Shown: piece after piece, positions 11,373 through 24,400 of the stretch | Position numbering within the stretch: the stretch's first letter is position 1 | Layout: the number at the start of each line of letters is the position of its first letter | DNA from: Glandiceps talaboti | Taxonomy: Eukaryota; Hemichordata; Enteropneusta; Spengelidae | Direction of reading: 5' to 3' | NCBI RefSeq assembly: GCF_964340395.1 | Contig: NC_135555.1 | Location: forward strand, 2,669,001-2,733,000 | Length of the DNA: 64,000 nt | Notes under the pieces: generated by a model | Databases searched by the model: none | What the model was told of the DNA's origin: nothing | The model's input: only the letters and a program-made list of their open reading frames with translations | Made by a program: the position numbers and the translations under genes

Positions 11373-14217
11373 TCATGTTATTTTGAGCTGACATCCATAC
11401 ACCATTTTAACGATAGATTGAGTTTGACTGTAAATGATGTTGTAGCCATCTTTCCAATGATTTGGGTTACACTGCATCACTTGTCTGTACAGAAAAAACT
11501 ATGAGTCAGTAATCTAGTAAAACAAATTAGTTTTGGTAAAAGTAATCGTTAACTTCAGTATGGAATCACTTCTATTCTGAATCTTTCATTGTTCAAGGCA
11601 TACATATAAAATATTCAAGTTAAGTTCAGTATAGTATTGTGTCTTTCTGCTGATCATTTCTGAGTCACCAATGTGATCAGATGTCTATAAAATCACTTTT
11701 CAACTATTCAACAATTTTACAACAATACTACAAACAGGTGGAAGAATCTTTCAAACAAAATTATCTTTTGATCCTGTACACAATAAGGCATTAAATCCTA
11801 ATGTTTTCGCTTTCAAGAAAAATATAAGTGACTTAGGGGACACGTCCACTATGAGTTGAAAAACTTGAAGTGACAAAATCTCCACCTGTTTGAAGAAAAA
11901 TTTTGGGGAGTAATATGATTCTACCCCGACAAACAGAATTTATGAAAAATTGAGAATAGTATTGATTTGTGAACATTTTGATTGACAAATATGTTGAACA
12001 TGATGGCAGAACCAATGACAAAGACACACATTGTCGTGACATAGACACACGTTGTCGTGACATAGACACACGTTGTCGTGACATAGACACACACTGTCAT
12101 GACATATAACAACCAGGGTAAAAATTCCATATCTGAATGTGTACATCTTGGCTTGCTTGAGGTATGATAACTGATTTTCCCTGCTTGCAACCTTCACTAC
12201 TCTACTACATACAAAATGTCAATGGTTGAACGTCTTACCTTTTCAGATACTTCAGCAACAAATCCACCATTTCTAAATTCTTGTCTTCCACCAACTCACT
12301 CATATACTGAATAAATTGCTGGATGTCTTCTTTTTCAGGATCTGTAAGTTTATATAAAAATAATATCAAGAACTGAAGACTTCAAATTTAACCCTAAATG
12401 TCCATTATCATAAACGGTGATCAACAAGAACCTAGATGTAACAATTCAATTCAATTACTGACCAACGTTTGCATTCTAATCCAAAAAATAACATGACAGC
12501 ATCTTTCTTAAACTTTCACGCTCAAGATCAATTATTAAAATCTTACTAGCTTGTTAAGACATAATGTTTTGTGTATAATATTAGTACTTGTTTGGCTGTA
12601 TCATTGCATGGCCTTGACTTGGGGAAAATACAGTTATAAGTCAAAGTACTACCATGACAATCTAAAAAACAACTAAATACTAGCAGTGAATGTGTGTGTG
12701 TGTGAGTGTGAGTTTGCCTGTGTCTCTGTGTGGAGGTTGTCATCAGTGTATTCCTTACAAACACTTATATATCAACTTCCAGGCTAAACATGAAAATTTA
12801 GAAAGAGAACTCACTTATACAGCTTTGTATCCATTCCTTCAACAATGCCTTCACATCTCTTACTTCTACTCTACCACATAAATTCACACTTTCTTCCTTT
12901 ATTGCAATACTCTGCTCAACTTTGCTGTCACTGCTCATGGGAGCAGTTGCCATGGTAACATCTTCAGAGCTTAGGTCATTAAGATTTGAAATGTCTATTT
13001 CCTCCCCCTTCTCTAGTTTGTTTACATCTGGGATATTTCCTGATTTGTTTCTATGACTACCATCACCCGTTGCCACAACCAACATGTTCTGAATATTTCT
13101 CTGTTTGTTTTTCCAGTCAGTTTTCATTTTCAGTGGACTTCCTTTTCTTGGTCGTCCAGGTCCTCGGGAAAACTTGCCAGGACTTGTTTTCTTCTTAGGT
13201 CCTTTCTTTGGTGATATTAATTTTACAGTTTTAGGTTTTGATGTTTCTCTAGAGTCTTTGGGCTCATTGTAATTTTGGCGACCTTTATCTTTATATGTAT
13301 TTTTCAGTTCCTCCTGCAGCTCAAGTGGTAATGCCTCCATAAAGCTGGGATCAATCTGAAATGGTGAATATAGCAATTAAAAAAAACATGGACAATACTG
13401 GCACTAATACACAACTGATTTAAGTGAATTATTCACTTGATAAAGTTGGTCATTTTGGCATAATGACAGTAAGGATTGTTTGCCCAAAGAGAAGGAATGA
13501 AAGAAGATTTTGTTGTATGTTTGTATTTTGATAGAAGGTACTTTCTCTCAATAAGTTCCTTCCACATTATATGACAGTACTATCACTTACTAGATTATTG
13601 AAGTTGTTTAGTTTTTCAGTGAATTATGCAGTAAATAGGCACAAAAAACGCTTGAATTTCTGAATAGTTTTGCATCTCAGTGGGTATATTAAAGAATCTG
13701 ATTCAAAGTTAACATAACAAGTCTATACAATAAAATGGCATATTGAAGTCCTCTACCTGTGAGAATGATAGATGGGTTGGTATGGAGTCTTCATCTTCTG
13801 TATGTCTTTTACTTGGTACACTCAGACCACTTGGACCTGCTATGGCTGCTTCAACCAATAGTCTTTTGTCTTTCTTGATGTCATTAGTTCGTTGAGTCTT
13901 TCCTCTAGTGTGTTCAGATGTCTGTGGCATCATTTCTCCAGTGTGTTCAGATATCACTTCTGTTTGTTCTGAAGTTTCTTGCTCTGTTCCCAGTTCACCA
14001 ATTAGTAGATCTTTCACTACGTCAGCCGGCAGTTCACGTACAACTGAAACATCCCACTTAGATGGTAAGTTGTAGTTTGACGGCACTAAATTCCTACAAA
14101 TATACACATCAACATCATAGTATGTAGAACAAAATGCACCAAATACTCAAAAACTAAATACTAATTTTTTTTATTTCATCATTGTATCTAGTTATTGCTT
14201 TATGTCGATGTTGAATG

Positions 14218-14261
<44 letters not shown>

Positions 14262-17200
14262 GTATGTATAAAGACAAAATATTTTGAAAATTATGATTAT
14301 TGACTAGTAACTAATACATTTGTTTGATTGATTGATTGATTATTGATGGATGGATGGAGCGAGTGATTTGATTAACTGTTTGACTGATTGATTGATCAAT
14401 CTCTTGATCATAACATGTATATACCTTGATGGGATAGTTTGGTTTCTGGCTGCATATCCTTGTTCTATTTGTTGTCTGATATTAGTTGGTAAGGCTGCCA
14501 ATACAGCTGGATCAACCTGGTCATTAAAGAGAGATAACAGTTTCAATGGTTAGTCATAAGAAAAATGTGTACTACTTGTAGACGGAAGGTAAAGTAAAAT
14601 GAACATAATGAAACCTATGGATTCAAATCAAAATGAGCCAACTTTATAAGTGTCTTTCTGCTATACATTAACATTCGACAAGCCCTGTTTGAGGATACAG
14701 CAAGTCCAATTCCCACATGCCATCTTCAACACATGCATGTGCTTCATTCCTGCATATTGGGATTTAATATGGTATAATTTGACTATCAATATATATGTAT
14801 AAATCAATTATCAAATTTTCGCTAAATCTTGGTCCACATATCAAATTCTCAGCTTCACAAGAGTATTACAGTTAATGTAACAAACCTGGGATGGAGATGG
14901 CAAATACAAGTCTTCATCTCTTATTGCCATGGAAGCAGAACTAGATGTTTCTTCAGTAACCATGGAGGCAGTATTTTGAAGCAAAGACTTGATATTTTGC
15001 TTGGGTCTTGGAGGAGGAGTAACAAAGGTATCCTCTACATCATCTCTAGTGCTAGTAGGTGATGTCATGTCATTAACACTGGAAGATGCTAGTTGTGAGG
15101 TAGATGTCATGTCATTAACACTTGTAGATGCTAGTTGTGAGGTAGATGGTTTGCAGATATTTCTCATCATGTCTAAAACTGACTTGGTACCTTGATCACC
15201 TGGTTTACTACCACATAGTCTATGTACTTGAATGCCAATCTGGTAAATGATGAAATGACAACAATCACAAATACAGCTATATTTAATAGTTTGATGTATC
15301 AATTCAGTTTAATTTGCATAACAATAGAATTGATACTAACATCTGTGGTTGTGCTGATGGTGTGTGCTCATTACAGGCTTATTATCACCTGTTTGAGGGT
15401 GAATGAGGGTGTTTTCTGATAGCTTGAAGTTTCTGCAGAGACTCAGAGGGAAACCGATATTTTTAACAATCTTTTCTCCCTTACCTCATGATTGCACTGG
15501 CACCAGTCACTTGGGAGATTTTTTCTAAGTGTCATATACTGCAAAATTTTTGAGTTTGTTATTCATTTTTAGTTTTGTAAAGGAAAATATACTCAACATT
15601 GTTTTCTAGTTACTACATAGACCCTACATGAAAAATGTTACTAGTAGTGTCCCAAGGGCTTAGGTGTGAGAGATACTGTTGTTAGGATATTTGCATTGTT
15701 GGCTATTCTTGTTTCTTGGTCCTCCTCTTTAAAGTTTCTGTTTCAATTAACTTGGTATGACTAAAACTTATAATATCCCATTCTACAAACTTGCTTCTGT
15801 AATTTCTTAAACCGACAATAAACATTCAACTCTCTTATTTCTTTTACCCTTCTTATTTCTTGAAACTGACACCTCATCCGTTAACATTAATCTTTTCCAA
15901 AGACACTTAGCCCTCTCAAGTCTTGTACCGACATGTTCATTTGTCTAAAACACTAAGACACTTACCCCTCTCAAGTCTTGTACCGACATGTTCATTTGTC
16001 TAAAACACTAAGACACTTACCCCTCTCAAGTCTTGTACCGATATGTTTATTTGTCTAAAACACTAAGTCACTTACCCCTCTCAAGTCTTGTACGATATGT
16101 GCATTCGTCTAAGACACTAAGTCACTTACCCCTCTCAAGTCTTGTACGATATGTTTATTTGTCTAAAACACTAAGTCACTTACCCCTCTCAAGTCTTGTA
16201 CGATATGTGCATTCGTCTAAGACACTAAGTCACTTACCCCTCTCAAGTCTTGTACCGATATGTTCATTTGTCTAAGACACTAAGTCACTTACCCCTCTCA
16301 AGTCTTGTACGATATGTGCATTCGTCTAAGACACTAAGTCACTTACCCCTCTCAAGTCTTGTACGATATGTTTATTTGTCTAAAACACTAAGTCACTTAC
16401 CCCTCTCAAGTCTTGTACGATATGTGCATTCGTCTAAGACACTAAGTCACTTACCCCTCTCAAGTCTTGTACCGATATGTTCATTTGTCTAAGACACTAA
16501 GTCACTTACCCCTCTCAAGTCTTGTACTGATATGTTCATATGTCTAAAACACTAAGTCACTTACCCCTCTCAAGTCTTGTACAGTTATCTTCATATGTCT
16601 AAGACACTAAGTCACTTACCCCTCTCAAGTCTTGTACAGTTATCTTCATATGTCTAAGACACTAAGTCACTTACCCCTCTCAAGTCTTGTACCGATATGT
16701 TCATTTGTCTAAGACACTAAATCACTTACCCCTCTCAAGTCTTGTACGATATGTGCATTCGTCTAAGACACTAAGTCACTTACCCCTCTCAAGTCTTGTA
16801 CGATATGTGCATTCGTCTAAGACACTAAATCACTTACCCCTCTCAAGTCTTGTACGATATGTGCATTCGTCTAAGACACTAAGTCACTTACCCCTCTCAA
16901 GTCTTGTACCGATATGTGCATTCGTCTAAGACACTAAGTCACTTACCACTCTCAAGTCTTGTACCGATATGTGCATTCGTCTAAGACACTAAATCACTTA
17001 CCCCTCTCAAGTCTTGTACGATATGTGCATTCGTCTAAGACACTAAGTCACTTACCCCTCTCAAGTCTTGTACGATATGTGCATTCGTCTAAGACACTAA
17101 ATCACTTACCCCTCTCAAGTCTTGTACGATATGTGCATTCGTCTAAGACACTAAGTCACTTACCCCTCTCAAGTCTTGTACCGATATGTGCATTCGTCTA

Positions 17201-20200
17201 AGACACTAAGTCACTTACCCCTCTCAAGTCTTGTACGATATGTGCATTCGTCTAAGACACTAAGTCACTTACCCCTCTCAAGTCTTGTACCAGTATCTTC
17301 ATTTGTCTAAGACACTAAGTCACTTACCCCTCTCAAGTCTTGTACGATATGTGCATTCGTCTAAGACACTAAGTCACTTACCCCTCTCAAGTCTTGTACC
17401 AGTATCTTCATTCGTCTAAGACACTAAGTCACTTACCCCTCTCAAGTCTTGTACAGTTATCTTCATATTTCTAAGACACTAAGTCACTTACCCCTCTCAA
17501 GTCTTGTACAGTTATCTTCATATGTCTAAGACACTAAATCACTTACCCCTCTCAAGTCTTGTACAGTTATCTTCATATTTCTAAGACACTAAGTCACTTA
17601 CCCCTCTCAAGTCTTGTACAGTTATCTTCATATTTCTAAGACACTAAGTCACTTACCCCTCTCAAGTCTTGTACAGTTATCTTCATATTTCTAAGACACT
17701 AAGTCACTTACCCCTCTCAAGTCTTGTACAGTTATCTTCATATGTCTAAGACACTAAATCACTTACCCCTCTCAGGTCTTGTACCAGTATCTTCATTCGT
17801 CTAAGACACTAAGTCACTTACCCCTCTCAAGTCTTGTACAGTTATCTTCATATGTCTAAAACACTAAGTCACTTACCCCTCTCAAGTCTTGTACAGTTAT
17901 CTTCATATGTCTAAAACACTAAGTCACTTACCCCTCTCAAGTCTTGTACAGTTATCTTCATATGTCTAAGACACTAAGTCACTTACCCCTCTCAAGTCTT
18001 GTACAGTTATCTTCATATGTCTAAGACACTAAGTCACTTACCCCTCTCAAGTCTTGTACAGTTATCTTCATATGTCTAAGACACTAAGTCACTTACCCCT
18101 CTCAAGTCTTGTACAGTTATCTTCATATGTCTAAGACACTAAGTCACTTACCCCTCTCAAGTCTTGTACAGTTATCTTCATATGTCTAAGACACTAAGTC
18201 ACTTACCCCTCTCAAGTCTTGTACCAGTATCTTCATTTGTCTAAGACACTAAGTCACTTACCCCTCTCAAGTCTTGTACAGTTATCTTCATATGTCTAAG
18301 ACACTAAGTCACTTACCCCTCTCAAGTCTTGTACAGTTATCTTCATATGTCTAAGACACTAAGTCACTTACCCCTCTCAAGTCTTGTACCAGTATCTTCA
18401 TTTGTCTAAGACACTAAGTCACTTACCCCTCTCAAGTCTTGTACAGGTATCTTCATATTTCTAAGACACTAAGTCACTTACCCCTCTCAAGTCTTGTACC
18501 AGTATCTTCATTTGTCTAAGACACTAAGTCACTTACCCCTCTCAAGTCTTGTACCAGTATCTTCATTTGTCTAAGACACTAAGTCACTTACCCCTCTCAA
18601 GTCTTGTACAGTTATCTTCATATGTCTAAGACACTAAGTCACTTACCCCTCTCACGTCTTGTACAGGTATCTTCATATTTCTAAGACACTAAGTCACTTA
18701 CCCCTCTCAAGTCTTGTACAGTTATCTTCATATGTCTAAGACACTAAGTCACTTACCCCTCTCAAGTCTTGTACAGTTATCTTCATATGTCTAAGACACT
18801 AAGTCACTTACCCCTCTCACGTCTTGTACAGGTATCTTCATATTTCTAAGACACTAAGTCACTTACCCCTCTCAAGTCTTGTACAGTTATCTTCATATGT
18901 CTAAGACACTAAGTCACTTACCCCTCTCAAGTCTTGTACAGTTATCTTCATATGTCTAAGACACTAAGTCACTTACCCCTCTCAAGTCTTGTACAGTTAT
19001 CTTCATATGTCTAAAACACTAAGTCACTTACCCCTCTCAGGTCTTGTACAGTTATCTTCATATGTCTAAGACACTAAATCACTTATGCCTCTCAGGTCTT
19101 GTACAGTTATCTTCATTTGTCTAAGACACTAAGTCACTTACCCCTCTCAAGTCTTGTACCGATATGTTCATAGTTCTAAGACACTAAGTCACTTACCCCT
19201 CTCAGGTCTTGTACAGTTATCTTCATATGTCTAAAACACTAAGTCACTTACCCCTCTCAAGTCTTGTACAGTTATCTTCATATTTCTAAGACACTAAGTC
19301 ACTTACCCCTCTCAAGTCTTGTACAGTTATCTTCATATGTCTAAGACACTAAGTCACTTACCCCTCTCAAGTCTTGTACAGTTATCTTCATATGTCTAAA
19401 ACACTAAGTCACTTACCCCTCTCAGGTCTTGTACAGTTATCTTCATATGTCTAAAACACTAAGTCACTTACCCCTCTCAAGTCTTGTACAGTTATCTTCA
19501 TATGTCTAAGACACTAAGTCACTTACCCCTCTCAAGTCTTGTACAGTTATCTTCATATGTCTAAGACACTAAGTCACTTACCCCTCTCAGGTCTTGTACA
19601 GTTATCTTCATATGTCTAAAACACTAAGTCACTTACCCCTCTCAGGTCTTGTACAGTTATCTTCATATGTCTAAGACACTAAGTCACTTACCCCTCTCAA
19701 GTCTTGTACAGTTATCTTCATATGTCTAAGACACTAAGTCACTTACCCCTCTCAAGTCTTGTACAGTTATCTTCATATTTCTAAGTAACGTCAAACATTC
19801 CCTGGTGATAATATCAGCATTGTCAGTAGGTGTCCCAAGTGTAGATGATTTAGCAAAATTATCACATACACCATGACCCATGAACTTGGCAGGGTCAACT
19901 GGAGCACCAGCTTTTCTCACTTTCAGCTTTAAAGTGATACTTTTCCCCTTCATCTTGATGTTTGTTAGTCTGTTCTTCACCTCTTGTGATAGTTTGGAGA
20001 TAAACTCTTCAGCATCACTGTCCTGAAAAAACAGTTTAGAAGATATTCATAGTTGTATTAACTGGATAACATTTATACAATGGTCATACAGAGGACGGAA
20101 TAATTTGTCCTGCTATTATTTTCCTTCATGAGTACTTAACAAAATTGAAAAATAAATGTTTTGTAGCTTTTAGACTATTATCACAATTAAGTGTATCATT

Positions 20201-21413
20201 AAGTTTAGACATAGAGAAATAGACTTCTCTACAATTTTGTTGATCAAATTTTAATATAGTTCCACAACTGTTTATCATACCCAATTATCAATCCTAATCC
20301 AACACTGGCCTTTAGTTCTGGAATGACCAGTACTTTATAAATACTGAAATGTCAGTCCAGATTAGGACTAAATGTTGGGTGGGAAAAACAGTTATCTTTA
20401 CTTTTATCTATACTTTTTGAAAAAGAATGATCCTGTGCTACTACCCTTTATGGCTCCACTGATAAGGTAACACTAATGGTGGGGGAGGGGGGAGATGTGA
20501 AGAGATTGAACCCTCGTCTTTCTCGCAAATTGTTTTTCATACCGTGGTAAATCGTATCCCATAGTTGATTTCAGCTGACACTGATTTACGTTCCCGATCT
20601 ACAGTAATAGCTCTGTCATCTTCTCCTCTACTATACTGGTACAGAGACTGACCAGTTTTAGGTCCAAAGTCTTTCTGTAATGTGCGTAATGGTACTTGCT
20701 GTAGATCACCACAACACTTCACTCCCATATTGCTAAGTCTGTGACCCAATGACCGTCCTATACCTGAACAGAAATACAGGTGAAATAGTCAAAAATCAAG
20801 AAATACAAGTAACAATCATTATACATCCAATGAAATACAACAGATATTAAAATGACCACCAAATAATATTAGTGAAATTATAAAAGTCAAGACATTTTTT
20901 TTATTACAGCCTTCTCATGGGTTTAAATAATTATTACCCTCTTAGCAATAACATTATGAAATATGATTTCACATTTGTTCATCCATCAAATTCATATAAT
21001 TTCATAAATCATGATGTAATTCTTCATTTAATACCTCATCTAGTAATATGATTGCACCATGTGTTTCTTTTCAGCCATGCATTCTATCACATATTCAGTA
21101 AATCATTCACAATGTATCATTCTGTATTGTATAACATTTCTACACACTAAAACCCTGCTTTTCTATAATTCCCTAGTGATACAGGTATATCATATCATTG
21201 GGTTAAACCCCTAGACTGGTTTTAATGATGATTTTTTGTACACACCTGGGAGGTCTTTGATTGGCTGAGTCTTAATGAATTCTTTGACATCATCGTGTTC
21301 TAGGTAATACTGGCCATTAGGCTTGGCTACACGGGTTGCCATTCTTGCCAGAAGGATATTAGAAGCTGGAATAGAGATGACTTGCTGAAATTGTTTTTTG
21401 ACAACACACAAAG

Positions 21414-21498
<85 letters not shown>

Positions 21499-24400
21499 TT
21501 TCAGTGTGAACATATATACATTCATTGTATATATCAAATTCCACATAAATATGATGACATTTTGAAAAGTAACTGTCATTGTTTCAAATTAGCCCCTCTC
21601 TGGTACATTGGTTTAAAACCACTTCAACATCACTTCACTGTATATTAAAAGGTTAACCATGTCATGTTGTTACAGGTCCATTTAATCATACACTATTTAC
21701 AATATGACAATCTTACCCAGCCCAGCTGATGCTGTACAGCCTGTCTTGCTATAAATCTCATCTCTCCAAACAGTACTGAGTTGTAGTGGTGTAATACCAG
21801 TGTCTTGTAGTAGATCAGTCACATCAATCAACATTTCATCACAACTTACAGCTTCTATGTCATGTGTATACCTGTACACATTTCATAAATATGTTTAACT
21901 TGTAAGACTAAACTGAAATGTTGTCTTATGAAGTTCTTTCAAAATAATTATTCAACAACAAAAACAAGACTTTCTGTTATAAATAAAGTTTGCAATAAAG
22001 GATACAATTATTATTCCATTCCTATTAAATTGTAATCTGGGTTATGTTGATGTTTTATTAATGGTGTGTGATGTTTTTTTGCATAAAGATAGTCACATTT
22101 CAACTCCAAACTTACCATAACAGAGACACCACACACAGCAGGATCCTTTGAATTACTTTTGATCCAAACACAAACTTGAAAATTATTGCCTGAAACTTTT
22201 GATGGCGTACTTCAGTCTTTGTCAACAGATTGACCCATTATTCAGAAAAATAGCAGAATCCTTTACCAACCATTGAAAGCATTGCTATTCTTTTTTAGTG
22301 CAGTAGAAACAGCCTATTGCGGAAATGACTACACATGGACTTGATGATGAAAATGGTCTACTTTATAATCTTTTGATTCAAATGATGAAAGTTCTCTTTG
22401 CCAGTCATGATATAGCTAAGGGACATGAAATGACCCTTGGGACATGACCTTAAGTCGTCTACCCCCTTTACAATATACTAGGCCTATTGCGGAGAATAGT
22501 CCAAAATATTGAAATCTCACCTGGCTATAGTTTCATACAGTAGTTGAGAGACCTCCTTGTATTTATCAAAGTCATATGGAATTGTTTGTAGATTTGGACA
22601 TAGTTTCTTGGCTTGTCCCATAAACATTCCGTTCTTGATTCCAGCTTTTCTGGCTTCATAGCTACAGGACGCAATCTCAGCCATGGAATTAAATTCTTCA
22701 GTCTTTGCAACTTTAGATTTGTCATTGTTTGATTCTGACTTTGTATTATTTGTATTGCTGTCATCACCACTGTTATGATGTTTATCAGAACCTTTACTCA
22801 TTACGCTTGCTTTCTTTCCTTTCAATGTTTTCTCTTTCCAAACTCTTTCATAATAATCCCTTTCATATGCGATATCAGCAGCTGAACGATTTGTCTGGGC
22901 ACTTTTACCTCTAGAGTGTGTTACAGCTACTGGTTTCCCTTTCAGTTCTGGTCGACTAAGCAACCCAACAGATACAAAGAAACAATCCATGTCCAAGTGC
23001 ATAATAGTCCTACCATACTTCGTAGATATTTGAGATGTGACATTTTCACAAAGTTTCCGTAATGTTTCTCTGCCTGGAAAGCTTGTATCTCCTTCACTTT
23101 GTAATCTACTGACAAATGCCTTCCACTCAGCTCCCCATGTTGAGATATGATGTAATCGAGAATGACTGTAAAACTCAGCCAAGTAGTTGGGATCCTGAGC
23201 ATTTGAAGGTGACCTTTGCTCTTTGACCTTTGTCCTGTCAGTTTGACCTGCAACATCTCCTGGTGACACTTTTGATTGTTCAGAGCTTTTATCACCTGAT
23301 AATAAAATGTTTCCATCTCCACTAGAAGTATCAGAGGGGCTCTTTATTTCCGAACTTTCCAGTAATTCTTCTTTGAAACCTTCATCAGACATCATTGACA
23401 CATCTGATACCTGATTGGTCAAGGAAGATCCCGATCTTTCATTGGTTAACATTTCATTTTGTCCACTGTCTTCACAAGGACTAGTTTGATTGGTGGATGG
23501 ATTCTCATTTGTTGATTCACTCTTGTGAATCTTACCAAATGGCATTCCAGGTTGTATTTTAGACTGTTGGGTGTACAGTAAATAAGGGGAACAGGACAAT
23601 AATCTGCCAGCTTTGATACTGTCATGGAGTGAGAAAGAAAAAACATAAACTTTTAGACTTTATCCCAAGAGAGTTGAAAAGTTTATCATATCATAGTTAC
23701 TCAACTAATTCAAAAATCCAACTTTTAATCTGTGACATTATATGATTACAATAAAAGATTTTAACAACCACAAAAAAGTTTGGTTCTGATGAGTTATTTA
23801 AATACTATTCTTGAGTAACAGAAAGGGAGAAAGGGGTAAAAATAGCAGTGTTTCCCCTTAGAGTCTATTGTAATTTTGTTTATGAACCCAGGTAAAATGA
23901 CATGGGAGCCCCACTAGATTTTACCTACTTACCACCTTTAGCAAAAACACTCAAAACACTCCCAACTGTGAAAGCATTTCCAAGAATATTTCATTAGTCT
24001 TAAACTGTTTTCCCTTGATTCAGTATGAATTCTAAAGAAAAGTCTTCATTGAAAGATATTGCTAATGAGCTTAATACTAGTGGCTTCATATAAGAGTGAC
24101 CCTATTTTTCTTTCTGTTTCTCATTACCCAACCGACTCAAATTTTCAGCTCCGACATCAAAATAAAAAAGAAATTCTTGCCCACCCTTCATATTTTGAGA
24201 AACAGCAAGAAGAAGCAAGTGTCTCAACTGTCGATGTAATCTGCAGTCATGGCAGCAACTACAACACTTGTTCACAAACAGAGCATTTCTTTCATGACGG
24301 AAGTTATTCAAGTAGGGCCTGAGAACATGCCAATTGTGTAGAGAAGCTGGGAAAGGGCTTGTTACCAGGATTCCGATAAAAAGAAGATAGAGAGGAGGAA

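Noticed and set aside
11833-12197. Minus-strand frames with VSMSRQR or CVYVTTT repeats as the REV1 last exon
   Set aside because: They come from a 21-bp tandem repeat. The true last exon (11373-11484) matches the human C-terminus in phase (W...Y..I......YG..LK.T-stop).
15905-19790. Regular array resembling a CRISPR or a repeat-protein gene
   Set aside because: Units are continuous with no unique spacers, the genome is animal, and the unit is plainly the REV1 exon 8/intron boundary. The 80-codon frames arise from the 54-bp variant and have no coding support.
22525-23322. Out-of-frame open stretches over REV1 exon 4
   Set aside because: They are shadows of the REV1 coding frame, which alone carries the Y-family motifs.
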